Positions 1-8,183 are shown, numbered from the stretch's first letter. The stretch: 63,515 nucleotides of DNA from Streptomyces sp. H27-H5 (GCF_026627505.1 NZ_JAPNLK010000024.1:1-63515); one strand, 5' to 3'. Made by a program: numbers and translations. Notes: generated by a model not told the origin, from the sequence alone.

Positions 1-84
1 CGCCACACTCTCGATGACCAAGGCGGAAAGTCCCGAAAACACCACACCCACAAGGGCGTTGACTTCAAGCACGCCTCAGCATGA
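1..84 (+). CDS. C-terminal fragment of an unidentified gene entering from the left
   Basis: Frame 1 is open from the first base to a TGA at 82-84. It would encode about 27 residues, rich in His and Lys, ending in VDFKHASA. No family is recognisable from so short a tail. It lies convergent to the glycosyltransferase that ends at 141, which fits the end of a plus-strand gene, but chance openness cannot be excluded. The 56 bases after it contain no clear hairpin. Confidence 0.25.
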   Translation, partial: RHTLDDQGGKSRKHHTHKGVDFKHASA

Positions 85-140
85 CAGGAGGCAACGCACC
101 GCTACCACCGATTACGGGACAGAGCCCTGGGGGCGGACCC

Positions 141-1283
141 TCAAAGCAGCTCGCGCAGGCGTTCGGCCAGCAGGTCCCAGCGCCACTTCTCCTCGACCCA
201 CGCGCGGCCCCGCTCGCCCATGCGGCGGCGCAGCTCCGGGTCCAGCAGCAGGGTGGCGATCCGGTCGGCCGCCTCCTCCGGGGAGCCGCCCCGGACCACC
301 CAGCCGGTCTCCCCGTCCAGCACCGCGTCGGGGGCGCCGCCCGAGTCGCCCGCGACCACCGGGAGCCCCGTCGCGGAGGCCTCCAGGTACACGATCCCGA
401 GCCCCTCGACGTCCAGTCCCCCGCGCCGGGTCCGGCACGGCATCGCGAAGACGTCCCCGGCGCCGTAGTGCGCGGGCAGCTCCGACCACGGGACCGCCCC
501 GGTGAAGACCACGGAGTCGGCCACGCCCGTCTCGGCGGCGAGCCGGCGCAGGTCGGCCTCGTACGGGCCGCCGCCCACGATCAGCAACACGGCGTCGGGC
601 ACCGCGGCCAGGATCCGGGGCATGGCCTCGATGAGGGTGTCCTGTCCCTTGCGCGGGACCAGCCGGGACACGCAGACCACCACGGGCCGCTCGGCGAGCC
701 CGAGCCGCGCCCGGACCTCCGCGCCGCCCGACTCGGGGTGGAAGGTCTTCTCGTCGACGCCGGGCGGGAGTTGGACCATCCGGGCGGCCGCCCGGTCCGT
801 GATCGCCGAGGCGATCCGGGCGCGCGTGTACTCCCCGAGGTAGGTCAGGGTGTCGGTGCCCTCGCCGATCCGTCGCAGCAACTGCCGCGCGGCCGGCAAC
901 TGGGCCCAGCCGGCCTCGTGCCCGTGCGTGGTCGCGACCAGCCGCCGCGCCCCCGCCCGGCGCAGCGCGGGCCCCATCAGGCCGAGCGGGGCGGCCGCGC
1001 CGAACCACACCGACTCGCAGCCGTGTTCGCGCAGCAGGCCGACGGCCCGCCGGGTCACCCGCGGGGTCGGCAGCAGCATCGTCGTGCGGTCGCGCACCAC
1101 CTGGAAGGGCTGCTCCGCGTCGAAGGCCTCGGTGGCCTCGCGGCCCTCGGCGCCGTGCTTCCAGGTGGAGGCGTAGACGACGATCCGGTCGGGATCCAGG
1201 CGCAGCGCCATGTTGTGCAGGAAGGCCTGGATGCCGCCCGGTCGCGGCGGGAAGTCGTTGGTCACGATCAGCGTCTTGTGCAT
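141..1283 (-). CDS. pimB: GT4-family glycosyltransferase, PimB-like mannosyltransferase
   Basis: A GT-B fold, GT4-type retaining glycosyltransferase of 380 residues. The N-terminus MHKTLIVTNDFPPRPGG carries the glycine-rich loop typical of PimB-type enzymes. The C-terminal half has VCVSRLVPRKGQD and the donor-binding stretch GIVYLEASATGLPVVAGDSG, which includes the glutamate region of the EX7E motif. In actinobacteria this family adds the second mannose to phosphatidylinositol mannoside at the cytoplasmic face of the membrane. ATG 1283 is chosen because the protein then begins directly at the first beta strand; upstream in-frame codons give a low-complexity extension. It is followed on the same strand by envelope genes, and the position matches Rv2188c of M. 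tuberculosis. The exact acceptor is inferred. Confidence 0.85.
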   Translation of the reverse strand: MHKTLIVTNDFPPRPGGIQAFLHNMALRLDPDRIVVYASTWKHGAEGREATEAFDAEQPFQVVRDRTTMLLPTPRVTRRAVGLLREHGCESVWFGAAAPLGLMGPALRRAGARRLVATTHGHEAGWAQLPAARQLLRRIGEGTDTLTYLGEYTRARIASAITDRAAARMVQLPPGVDEKTFHPESGGAEVRARLGLAERPVVVCVSRLVPRKGQDTLIEAMPRILAAVPDAVLLIVGGGPYEADLRRLAAETGVADSVVFTGAVPWSELPAHYGAGDVFAMPCRTRRGGLDVEGLGIVYLEASATGLPVVAGDSGGAPDAVLDGETGWVVRGGSPEEAADRIATLLLDPELRRRMGERGRAWVEEKWRWDLLAERLRELL

Positions 1284-1412
1284 CGTCAGCCAAAGTACCG
1301 GACGGTCCGGCGCGCACCCGCGCGGTCCCCGCCGGCCCTCCCCCGCCCTCGGCGGCACGCCCCCGCCGGAGGCCCGGCGGGAGGCCGGGCGGGCGGGTGC
1401 CCGGGCCAGGGG

Positions 1413-2531
1413 CTACGGGGCTCCCAGTTCCCCGCTCAGGGCCGCCTGCCAGGCCGTCGTCAGGCCCGCCAGGTCGCCGCCGATCGTCTCCGCCAGCGCC
1501 GTCGGCAGCGGCTCGCGGCCCGCCGACTCGTAGAGCCGGACGAGCGTGGCGTCGCCCCACTTGGCCGCGATCAGCCGGCAAGCCAGCCAGGAGCCCTCGT
1601 ACGCGCGGGCCAGCGCGTCCGGGTCCCCGCCGAACGCGAAGGCCTCGTTCGAGGGCAGCGCGGCCGGCAGTTCACCGCGCCGCACGGCCCGGCCCAGCGC
1701 GGGGGCCGCCTCGGCCGGCGTGCTCGCGGTGTCCCGGTAGGCCACCCGGTCCGCGAAGCCCTCGGAGAGCCACAGCGGGGTCTCGGCGGTGGTCGCGGCG
1801 CGGGTGGCCACGTGGGTGACCTCGTGGGTCAGCACGATCCGGCGGCCCGCCCCCGACAGCTGGGCGTACCCCTCGGGGTTGACGACCACCCGGTCGGCCG
1901 GCGCGGGCCCGGCCCCCGCCTTGCCGGTGGTGACGGCCCCCATGCCCCGGTACGCGGCGGCGGGCTGCCCCAGCAGCGCGGCCATGGCGTCCAGCGTGCC
2001 CGGGACCAGCACCACCACCCGCCCCGCCCAGGGCCCCGGCCAGGCGGCGTCGACCGCGGGCACCGCCCGGTCGGCCTCGGCGGCGATCCCGGACAGGGTC
2101 TGCCGGGTCTGTCCGACGCCGAGCACCAGCGCGTGCGCGCCCCGGACCACCGTCGGGTCGCCCTGGTCCCACAGTTGCGGCGGGGCTCCCGGGGCGGGTC
2201 GGTCGCCGGTCACCCGCCAGGTCCCGTCGTCCCGGGTCAGGTCGACCTCGCGGGCCGATTCGGCGGGGGCCGCGTCGTGGCCGGTCAGCCGGTAGTGGAG
2301 CCGGGCCCGCGCGAGCGCCCGGTCGCCGTCCCGCCGGACCGAGGCGACCTCGTACGACCAGCCCTCCAGCGGGATCCCGGCGAGCCGCGCGGGCGGGGCC
2401 GCGGACCAGTCGGCCACGGCGCGCCGGACGCCGGGGTCCAGGGGGGCGGCGCCGGACAGGCCGCATCCGACCAGGAGCGCGCACAGCAGCAGGGGCAGGA
2501 CTCGTACGACCGGCCGATGACGCGGGAGCAT
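1413..2531 (-). CDS. Putative gluzincin-type metallopeptidase lipoprotein
   Basis: 372 residues. The N-terminus has basic residues, a hydrophobic stretch and a lipobox ending LVGC, with the lipidated Cys at residue 23, so the protein should be anchored outside the membrane. Residues 236-240 read HEVTH, an HExxH zinc motif, and a downstream LSEGFAD supplies Glu257 as the likely third zinc ligand, as in gluzincins (peptidase MA-like). The substrate is unknown. The N-terminal 150 residues resemble no family I can name. It lies 25 bp downstream of the NlpC/P60 gene on the same strand, so co-transcription and a role in cell-envelope turnover are plausible inferences. No strong ribosome-binding site precedes the ATG, so the start is less certain. 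Confidence 0.75.
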   Translation of the reverse strand: MLPRHRPVVRVLPLLLCALLVGCGLSGAAPLDPGVRRAVADWSAAPPARLAGIPLEGWSYEVASVRRDGDRALARARLHYRLTGHDAAPAESAREVDLTRDDGTWRVTGDRPAPGAPPQLWDQGDPTVVRGAHALVLGVGQTRQTLSGIAAEADRAVPAVDAAWPGPWAGRVVVLVPGTLDAMAALLGQPAAAYRGMGAVTTGKAGAGPAPADRVVVNPEGYAQLSGAGRRIVLTHEVTHVATRAATTAETPLWLSEGFADRVAYRDTASTPAEAAPALGRAVRRGELPAALPSNEAFAFGGDPDALARAYEGSWLACRLIAAKWGDATLVRLYESAGREPLPTALAETIGGDLAGLTTAWQAALSGELGAP

Positions 2532-2556
2532 CAGTCGATCGTACGCAGCGTCCGCC

Positions 2557-3600
2557 TCAGGGCCGGGTCACCGAGGACACCGGCATCATGCCGACGGGGT
2601 CGTAGCGCACCCGCGCGCCCGGGTAGGGGGCGTGGACCACCTGACCGTTGCCGACGTACATGCCTACGTGGCTGGCGTCCGAGCGGTACGTCACCAGGTC
2701 GCCGGGCCGGGCCTGCGACAGCGGCACCTGCCGGCCCGCGTGCCGCTGCGCCTGCGAGGTGCGCGGCAGCGAGACACCGGCCTGGCGGTAGGACCACACC
2801 ATCAGCCCGGAGCAGTCGAAGCCGGAGGGGCCGGTGGAACCCCACACGTACGGGCGACCCACGGCGGCCCGGGCCGCCATCACGGCGGTCGCGGCCCGGC
2901 CCGAGGACGCGCCGGCGGAGGGGATCTCGGGGAGCGAGCCGGGCCGGTCGCCCGAGCGGGAGGCGTGTTCGAAGTCGGCCCGTTCCTGCGAGGGCATCGC
3001 GTTCAGCAGCCGGCGGGCGGCGGCGAGCTTCGCGGTGACGGACCGCTTGTGCCGGGCGACGTCCGTGCGCAGGGCGTCCAGTTCGGCGAGCTTGTGGGAG
3101 GCCTCGCGGCGTTGCAGGGCGATCCGGCGCTGCTCCTCGCGGAGTTCGTCGAGTTGGGAGGCCTGGCGGTCGCCGAGCCGGCCCAGGACGGCCGCCTTGT
3201 CGAGGTAGTCGTCGGGATTGTCCGACAGCATCAGCGAGAGGGTGGGGTCCATGCCGTCCGAGCGGTACTGGGCTCCGGCGAAGGCGCCGAGGACCCCGCG
3301 CATGGTGTTGATGCGGTCCTGGCCCCGGGCGACCGAGTCCTGGGCGCGGCTGATCTCGGCGCGGAGCCGGCCGGCCTTCTCACCGGCCTCGTTGAAGCGT
3401 TCGGTGGCCTGCTCGGCTTCCTCGAAGAGCCGGTCGACTTGGGCTCGGGCGCCCGCCGAGGGGTCCTGCGGGAGACCGGGGGCCGCGCCGGCGGGTGCTC
3501 CCGTCATGGCGACCGCGGCGGTGGCCGCTGCGGCGGTGAGGACGGTGATCTTCGTGTTCCGGTCGAGGCCGGTGAGGCCGGGCCGGCGATGGGACGCCAC
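2557..3600 (-). CDS. NlpC/P60 family peptidoglycan endopeptidase (RipC-like)
   Basis: 347 residues. A Sec-type signal covers about residues 1-40, then a long Glu/Arg-rich coiled coil (about 50-215), a short Pro/Ser linker, and a C-terminal NlpC/P60 domain (about 238-345). The catalytic set is visible: Cys263 in FDCSGLM, His311 in SHVGMY and His323 in VVHAP. The family cleaves peptide stems of peptidoglycan. Coiled-coil members are usually autoinhibited and activated by FtsEX-type partners, which is family knowledge and not seen here. Translation starts at a GTG preceded by GGAAGGGAG. It is paralogous to the next gene upstream (shared MASHRRP start and architecture), and the pair likely arose by tandem duplication. 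The position matches RipC (Rv2190c). Confidence 0.9.
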   Translation of the reverse strand: MASHRRPGLTGLDRNTKITVLTAAAATAAVAMTGAPAGAAPGLPQDPSAGARAQVDRLFEEAEQATERFNEAGEKAGRLRAEISRAQDSVARGQDRINTMRGVLGAFAGAQYRSDGMDPTLSLMLSDNPDDYLDKAAVLGRLGDRQASQLDELREEQRRIALQRREASHKLAELDALRTDVARHKRSVTAKLAAARRLLNAMPSQERADFEHASRSGDRPGSLPEIPSAGASSGRAATAVMAARAAVGRPYVWGSTGPSGFDCSGLMVWSYRQAGVSLPRTSQAQRHAGRQVPLSQARPGDLVTYRSDASHVGMYVGNGQVVHAPYPGARVRYDPVGMMPVSSVTRP

Positions 3601-3680
3601 GTGGAACCGCTCCCTTCCGCTTGCGCGGGGCCCGGGTCCGCCCTCCGTGGACGGCCGTGTGCCGGGTTCCGCGCTGGCAG

Positions 3681-3710
3681 ACAGTAGCGGCGCGACGGGG
3701 CGCCGACCAA
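3681..3710 (-). promoter_or_regulatory. Candidate promoter of the NlpC/P60 gene at 2557-3600
   Basis: On the minus strand TTGGTC (3705-3710) and TACTGT (3681-3686) are separated by 18 bp, a reasonable vegetative -35/-10 pair about 80 bp upstream of the GTG start. This suggests the gene has its own promoter besides any readthrough from the paralogue. Confidence 0.45.
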
Positions 3711-3819
3711 CGACCGTCGGGGGCCGGGTACACCGGCGCCCCGCCGGAGACGCAGGTCACCGGCGGGGCGCGAGGTCAGAGCGGGGCCGCGCAATTCGCC
3801 CGGATGGGCGGTGCGTGGC

Positions 3820-3844
3820 GCGCCTCCCCGGTCCGGGGAGGCGC
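3820..3844 (-). terminator. Hairpin terminator after the second NlpC/P60 gene
   Basis: A perfect 10-bp stem GCGCCTCCCC/GGGGAGGCGC with a 5-nt loop sits immediately beyond the stop codon at 3849. There is no U-tract, as is usual in Streptomyces. Confidence 0.7.
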
Positions 3845-3848
3845 GGGG

Positions 3849-4889
3849 TCAGCCGACGCGGACGCCGAACTGGAAGGGCATGTTCCTCATGGCTTCGTAC
3901 TTGACGCCGCCCCGGGGGTTGGAGGCGTGGAAGACCTGGCCGTTGCCCGCGTAGAGGCCGACGTGGTGCAGGTCGTCGTAGAAGAACACCAGGTCACCGG
4001 GCTGGAGCTGGCTCATGCCGATGCGCGTGCCGTCGTTGACCTGCGTGTAGGTGGTGCGGCTGATCTGGACGCCGGCCTGTCCGTAGGCCCACTGCGCCAG
4101 GCTGGAGCAGTCCCAGTACGCCATGCCGGTGGAGCCCAGGTTGTAGCCCTTGCCCTCCTGGGTCAGGGCGGCGGCGAGTGCCTGCGCGGCCCGCCCGGAG
4201 CCCTTCACCGCACCGGGCTTGGCGCCCCCGCCGGCGGCCTTGGCAGCCTCCTCGCCCGCCTTGGCCTCCGCGTTCTTCAGCTGGCTGCGCTCTTCCGCGG
4301 TCAGCGAGTTGAGGTGGGCCTGGGCTTCGGCGAGCTTGCGCTGGGCGGTGGCCTTCTTCTCGGCCAGCTCCTTGCGGGTGGCGTCGAGGTCGGCGAGCTT
4401 GGCACCGGCCTCCGCGCGCTGCTGCGCCAGGGTCCGCTGCTTGGTCTGGATCTGGGATATCGCCTCGACCTGCTTGCCGCTCATCTGCTGGAGCATGGAG
4501 GACTTGTCGAGGTAGTCCTGCGGGTTCTCGGCGAGGAGCAGTTCCATGGACTGGTCGAGGCCGCCGCCGCGGTACTGGGCCGTGGCCATCGAACCGAGCG
4601 TGTTGCGCAGGTCGTTGAGGTCCGCCTGGCCGCGCGCGACCTGGTCCTGGAGCCGGCCGATCTCCTTCTCCAGCTTGTCCTGGCGGTCCTTGGCCGCGTT
4701 GGCCTTCTCGCCGGCCTGCTCGGACTCCTCGTAGAGGGCGTCGACCTGCTCCTTGACCTCATCCTTCTTCGGCTTGTCCGGGGCGGCGTGGGCCGACTGG
4801 GCGGAGAGGGCGACGGCCGCGGTGGCGAGGGCGGTGAGGACGCTCACGCGCGTGCGGGTCGGCGGCTTGGGTCGACGGTGGGACGCCAC
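3849..4889 (-). CDS. NlpC/P60 family peptidoglycan endopeptidase, second paralogue
   Basis: 346 residues from a GTG start at 4889. I choose this codon because AAGGAG lies 9 nt upstream and the resulting MASHRRPKPP start mirrors the downstream paralogue; a longer ATG frame to 4931 exists but bypasses this ribosome-binding site. Signal peptide about residues 1-36 (ends SAHAAP), charged Lys/Glu coiled coil about 40-215, Gly/Ala linker, then NlpC/P60 domain about 235-345 with Cys261 (WDCSSL), His309 (HHVGLY) and His321 (VFHAS). Predicted secreted peptidoglycan hydrolase acting in division or growth. It has its own promoter and terminator, so it can be expressed apart from its twin. Confidence 0.9.
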   Translation of the reverse strand: MASHRRPKPPTRTRVSVLTALATAAVALSAQSAHAAPDKPKKDEVKEQVDALYEESEQAGEKANAAKDRQDKLEKEIGRLQDQVARGQADLNDLRNTLGSMATAQYRGGGLDQSMELLLAENPQDYLDKSSMLQQMSGKQVEAISQIQTKQRTLAQQRAEAGAKLADLDATRKELAEKKATAQRKLAEAQAHLNSLTAEERSQLKNAEAKAGEEAAKAAGGGAKPGAVKGSGRAAQALAAALTQEGKGYNLGSTGMAYWDCSSLAQWAYGQAGVQISRTTYTQVNDGTRIGMSQLQPGDLVFFYDDLHHVGLYAGNGQVFHASNPRGGVKYEAMRNMPFQFGVRVG

Positions 4890-4996
4890 GAACGCGAGCT
4901 CCTTCTTCCTGGAGCCGCCGAAGACGGTCACACACTCGGCAGCACGCCTCCGCCGACACCCCGAATGAGTGAACGACCGTACGAAGGTTTGAACAG

Positions 4997-5026
4997 ACCC
5001 TAGTGACCCGGCTGTGATCAGTTCAA
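4997..5026 (-). promoter_or_regulatory. Candidate promoter of the NlpC/P60 gene at 3849-4889, within an inverted repeat
   Basis: Minus-strand TTGAAC (5021-5026), an 18-bp spacer, then TAGGGT (4997-5002). The -35 element is also one arm of an inverted repeat TTTGAAC (4988-4994) / GTTCAAA (5021-5027) that brackets the promoter. This could be a regulator site. Confidence 0.5.
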
Positions 5027-5044
5027 ATCCTCGAAGGCAAAATT

Positions 5045-5106
5045 CCGGTCGCCGACCGGCTTCTTTACCGTCTTCGCACGCTCCGTACCGGTCAGTTGAC
5101 GGTACG
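5045..5106 (-). terminator. Two hairpins beyond the NYN-domain gene
   Basis: CGTACCG/CGGTACG (5084-5106) and CCGGTC/GACCGG (5045-5059) lie in the gap after the minus-strand gene ending at 5177. The second is followed on the minus strand by AATTTTG, so it is the better terminator candidate. Both precede the promoter of the NlpC/P60 gene. Confidence 0.5.
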
Positions 5107-5176
5107 TTCCCTCCACCGCCCCGCCAATACCGGCATTGCGCACAGCCGTTGCAGGAAGGGACAGAAGCCGCAGGTA

Positions 5177-6538
5177 CTACGAAACCCGGGCGAGCCGCTT
5201 CAGCAGCAGCGCGGACGCCACCGGCCGGGCACCCGCCTTCGCCACCCCGTCGGCCACCTCGCGGTCCGTGGAGACCACGACCACGGGCCGGCCGGCGGGC
5301 TCGGCCCGCACCAACTGGCGGATCAGCTCGTCCGCCGTCACCCCCGCCTTGGAGAACAGCACCCGCACCCCGCGCGGCGGGGCGAGCAGCACCGGGGCCG
5401 CCAGCTCCGCACCGTCGAAGACACAGGTCATCTCCGCGCCCGTCTGCGCGGCCAGCATCGAGAGCCCACCCAGCAGGCGAAGCCGCTGCTTCTCCAGCGG
5501 CATCGTCGGATAGCCGGTCTTGGTCACGTTGTAGCCGTCGATCACCAGATGCGCCTGGGGCAGCGCCAACAACTGGTCCAGCAGCGCCGGATCGGTCTCC
5601 GACAGGGCCCGCGCCGCGATGTCCTTCGGGGTCATCCGGCCCGGCTCCACCGCCTCCACGGTGTCCGCGGGCCGGGTGGACACGGGCGGCAGCGCCAGCT
5701 CGCGGCGCAGTCCGGCCGCCGCGTCCAACACGGTGTCCAGGAGCAGCCGCAGCCGCATGTCCTCGATGCTGCGTCCCTCGCGGGTGGCCCGGCGCGAGGT
5801 CTCCAGCGCCGATTCCACCTCCGCGAGACGGGACTTGAGCCGCCGCGTCTCGCTCTCGGCGGCCGTCACCTGCGCCGCCGCCTCACCGCGGATCCCGTCG
5901 ATCTCGGCGTTGACCTTGCGCAGGGCCGCCTCGCCCCGCTTGACGTCGCTGAGGGCGCTGCGCAGCTTGCGCTGAAGCGATTCCGCTTCCTTGCGCGCCG
6001 CGTCCAGCTCGCCGCGCACCTGTTCACCGCCGCTGCGCTGCAGTTCGCGTACGTGCGCCAGCTCCTCGCGGAGCCGCTCCAGTTCGCGCCGGGTCTCGTC
6101 GCCGACCCGCTCGGCGTCGGCGCGCTGCGCCTCCTCGCCCGCGGCGGCCACCAGCTTGACCCAGCCGGCCGGCCGCAGCACGTACGCGGCGGCCGCCACG
6201 TCCAGCGGGTCGGCGGCGGCCGGCGGTGCCCCGGACTCCAGGGCACCGGCCAGCTCGGTCTGCGCCTCGCGGAGCTTCTCGGCGACCCGGCCGCGGAAGA
6301 CGGCGTCCGTCTCCACGGCCGCGGCCATGGCGTTGCCCGCGAACTTGGCACGCCGGGTCGGGGTGAACCTGGCGTACTGGCGCAGCTGCGCCGGGAGGTC
6401 CCCGACCGTCAGTCCGCCGAAGGCGTCCGAGACGAGTGCGACGACCCTGCGCCGCACGCCTTCCGGCAGCGGGCGGTCGAGCACCTCGGCGGCGTCGCCG
6501 GCCGCGTCGGCCGGCTCAGCGCCGCTTGCTGGCTCCAC
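5177..6538 (-). CDS. NYN (YacP-like) domain RNA-binding/nuclease-like protein
   Basis: 453 residues from a GTG start. The C-terminal third (about 300-450) begins HLVIDGYNVTKTGYP and contains VFDGAE and STDREVADG. These are the acidic landmarks of the NYN/PIN-like fold of YacP (Rae1) proteins, which are ribosome-associated endoribonucleases in Bacillus. The N-terminal region is helical with a conserved ARFTPTRRAKF segment, followed by a long Arg/Glu-rich coiled coil (about 165-265). This long N-terminal extension is typical of actinobacterial members and is absent from the short Bacillus protein. Predicted cytoplasmic and acting on RNA; nuclease activity is inferred from the fold. It is transcribed after the zinc-ribbon gene, 43 bp apart, so the two may be one operon. 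Confidence 0.8.
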   Translation of the reverse strand: MEPASGAEPADAAGDAAEVLDRPLPEGVRRRVVALVSDAFGGLTVGDLPAQLRQYARFTPTRRAKFAGNAMAAAVETDAVFRGRVAEKLREAQTELAGALESGAPPAAADPLDVAAAAYVLRPAGWVKLVAAAGEEAQRADAERVGDETRRELERLREELAHVRELQRSGGEQVRGELDAARKEAESLQRKLRSALSDVKRGEAALRKVNAEIDGIRGEAAAQVTAAESETRRLKSRLAEVESALETSRRATREGRSIEDMRLRLLLDTVLDAAAGLRRELALPPVSTRPADTVEAVEPGRMTPKDIAARALSETDPALLDQLLALPQAHLVIDGYNVTKTGYPTMPLEKQRLRLLGGLSMLAAQTGAEMTCVFDGAELAAPVLLAPPRGVRVLFSKAGVTADELIRQLVRAEPAGRPVVVVSTDREVADGVAKAGARPVASALLLKRLARVS

Positions 6539-6581
6539 AATCCGTCACCCCTACCGTGATCTACCTGTGGGCCCGGCTCCC

Positions 6582-6821
6582 TCAGGAGTCCGCGCCCGGC
6601 CTGTCCACGAGCTCGATCTGGTCCACCGCGTTGCACCAGCGACAGCGAACCGACTCGATGGTCTCATTGACCACCTCTCGCTCCTCGACCTTGGGCTCCC
6701 CGGCGAGGTCCAGGTGGATGTACTCCACGACCTTCGACGAACGGGTCACGTCGAAACGCGTGAGGTTGCCGCACAGGGTGCAGCGCCACCGGGTGGTGTC
6801 GGTCGGCTGGGGAACCGTCAT
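6582..6821 (-). CDS. Small zinc-ribbon protein of unknown function
   Basis: 79 residues with two CxxC pairs, CTLCGN near residue 15 and CRWCNA near residue 60, that probably bind one zinc as a ribbon. Between them lies an acidic, beta-rich segment. There is no signal peptide or membrane segment. AAGGAG lies 11 nt upstream of the ATG. It is head-to-head with the rhomboid gene and just upstream of the NYN-domain gene, so a role in RNA or ribosome-linked processes is possible, but this is context only. Confidence 0.7.
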   Translation of the reverse strand: MTVPQPTDTTRWRCTLCGNLTRFDVTRSSKVVEYIHLDLAGEPKVEEREVVNETIESVRCRWCNAVDQIELVDRPGADS

Positions 6822-6942
6822 CAGGCCGCTCTCTCCTTCGTGGCTCTTTCAGTTTCAATTAAAGCGGCCCGCTGAGCCGTACGGCGGACCGCAGCTCGTA
6901 ACCCTACGGCCTGCCACCGCCCCGAGGGGGTCCGGTTGGGTC

Positions 6943-7677
6943 ATGCTCGGTCGCATGATCGTAAGGTGGCAGGCCGTCCGCGAGGCCTCCAGGGGCCCGG
7001 TGATCACCCACGCGCTGATCGCCGGCTGCTGCGTGGTGTTCGTCCTCGGTCCGGCGTCGGGCATGAATCCGGTCTACGGGACCGGCGACGAGCTGCTCGC
7101 GCGGGGCACCGACTACTTCCGGCGCTGGGGCGTGGTTCCCGACCAGCTCCTGTCCGGATCGGCCCGGGCGCTGCTCACCCCGCTGACCGCGCTGTTCGTC
7201 CACGGCAGCTGGCTGCACCTGCTGGGCAACATGCTCTTCCTGTACGTCTTCGGCGCGATGACGGAGGCCCGGATGGGCCGCCCGGCCTTCCTCGTCTTCT
7301 ACGTCTGTACGGGCTACCTCGCCCTGGGCGCCTACGCGGCGGCCAACGCCTCCTCCGACCAGACCCTGGTCGGGGCGTCCGGCGCGATCTCGGCGGTGCT
7401 CGGGGCGTTCCTGTGCCTGTTCCCGCGCGCCCGGGTCACCAGCCTGTTCCCGTTCCTGTTCTTCCTGCCGCTGCGCTTCCCCGCCTGGATCGTGCTGGTG
7501 TTCTGGTTCGCGTTGCAGTGGGTGGCCGCGCACCGGGCGGAGAGCGGTCCGGGAGTCGCCTATCTGGCCCACGTGGTGGGCTTCTCCCTGGGCTTCGGCT
7601 ACGCGTGGGTGCGTTACCGGCGTGCGACTAGAGTGAGGCGACCAGTGACTGCCGGCGAGGGAGAAAGCCAACCGTGA
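6943..7677 (+). CDS. Rhomboid family intramembrane serine protease
   Basis: 244 residues, about six membrane segments. The rhomboid signature is complete: HGSWLHLLGN (87-96) supplies the oxyanion His/Asn, GASGAIS carries nucleophile Ser146, and AHVVGF carries His210. The family cleaves transmembrane substrates within the bilayer; the substrate here is unknown. ATG 6943 follows a G-rich stretch at 6922-6930. ATG 6955 (MIVRW) is an equally possible start with no obvious ribosome-binding site. The stop overlaps the start of the next gene in GTGA, which indicates translational coupling. Confidence 0.9.
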   Translation: MLGRMIVRWQAVREASRGPVITHALIAGCCVVFVLGPASGMNPVYGTGDELLARGTDYFRRWGVVPDQLLSGSARALLTPLTALFVHGSWLHLLGNMLFLYVFGAMTEARMGRPAFLVFYVCTGYLALGAYAAANASSDQTLVGASGAISAVLGAFLCLFPRARVTSLFPFLFFLPLRFPAWIVLVFWFALQWVAAHRAESGPGVAYLAHVVGFSLGFGYAWVRYRRATRVRRPVTAGEGESQP

Positions 7678-7955
7678 TCACCGCGATCGTGCTCATCAAG
7701 ACCAGCGTGGACCGCATCCCCGAGATCGCCGAGTCCATCGCCGCGCTGGACAGCGTCAGCGAGGTCTACTCGGTCACCGGTACCTACGACCTGATCGCCC
7801 TGGTCCGGGTGGCCCGCCACGAGAACCTCGCGGACATCATCCCGGGCAGCATCAGCAAGATCCCGGGCGTCGAGGCCACGGACACGCACGTGGCGTTCCG
7901 CACGTACTCCCAGCACGACCTGGAAGCCGCCTTCGCGATCGGCCTCGACGCGTAG
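7674..7955 (+). CDS. Stand-alone Lrp/AsnC ligand-binding (RAM) domain protein
   Basis: 93 residues forming only the alpha/beta RAM domain of Lrp/AsnC regulators: MITAIVLIKTSVDRIPEIAE, then a VYSVTGTYDLIALVRV core, then THVAFRTYS. There is no helix-turn-helix, so it cannot bind DNA by itself. Stand-alone RAM proteins usually form dimers or decamers that bind amino acids. It starts at a GTG with GAGGGAG upstream, inside the stop of the rhomboid gene. Pairing with a membrane protease suggests ligand-dependent modulation, which is speculative. Confidence 0.85.
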   Translation: MITAIVLIKTSVDRIPEIAESIAALDSVSEVYSVTGTYDLIALVRVARHENLADIIPGSISKIPGVEATDTHVAFRTYSQHDLEAAFAIGLDA

Positions 7956-8003
7956 TTTCCGGCCGGGCGTGTCGACGGCCGGCAGCCCTCGCGACGGCCG
8001 AAA

Positions 8004-8032
8004 GCCCCGGCGGGAATCCTCCCGACCGGGGC
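8004..8032 (+). terminator. Hairpin terminator after the RAM-domain gene
   Basis: GCCCCGGCGGG and CCCGACCGGGGC form a stem of about 11 bp with a single bulge and a 6-nt loop, 48 bp past the stop. It lies between convergent genes and may act in both directions. Confidence 0.6.
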
Positions 8033-8062
8033 GCGCGGCGTTCAGGGCCGACGCGGACGGTC

Positions 8063-8183
8063 GGCACGGGGTTCGGGCGGTGGGCACGGGGTCGGGCGGT
8101 CGACCACACCGGGTCTGACGGCCACACCGGGTCTGACGGCCGGGACGGCTCAGACGGCCGGGACGGCTCAGACGGCCGGGACG
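8063..8183. repeat. Cluster of 18-19 bp tandem repeats overlapping a gene end
   Basis: Three adjacent families: GGCACGGGGTTCGGGCGGT (8063-8081) with a one-base-shorter copy at 8083-8100; CCACACCGGGTCTGACGG twice (8104-8121, 8122-8139); and CCGGGACGGCTCAGACGG twice plus a partial copy (8140-8157, 8158-8175, 8176-8183). The last family includes the stop codon of the SufS-like gene (8168-8170), so the gene tail itself has been duplicated downstream. Confidence 0.85.

Noticed and set aside
1..84. Left-edge fragment as the tail of a transposase
   Set aside because: The His/Lys-rich tail recalled some IS proteins, but 27 residues are too few and no terminal inverted repeat or target duplication is visible.
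81..3038. A 985-codon plus-strand open frame across the first 3 kb
   Set aside because: It is antisense to the PimB-like, lipoprotein and NlpC/P60 genes, which have motifs and plausible starts. Its translation is low-complexity Arg/Gly/Pro.
3601..5176. Possible ydaO-type (c-di-AMP) riboswitch before the NlpC/P60 genes
   Set aside because: Such riboswitches commonly precede peptidoglycan hydrolase genes in Streptomyces, but neither upstream region shows the consensus stems. Only promoter-like elements and simple hairpins were found.
8063..8183. Repeat cluster as a CRISPR array
   Set aside because: The units are directly adjacent with no spacers, differ between families, and no cas genes are near.
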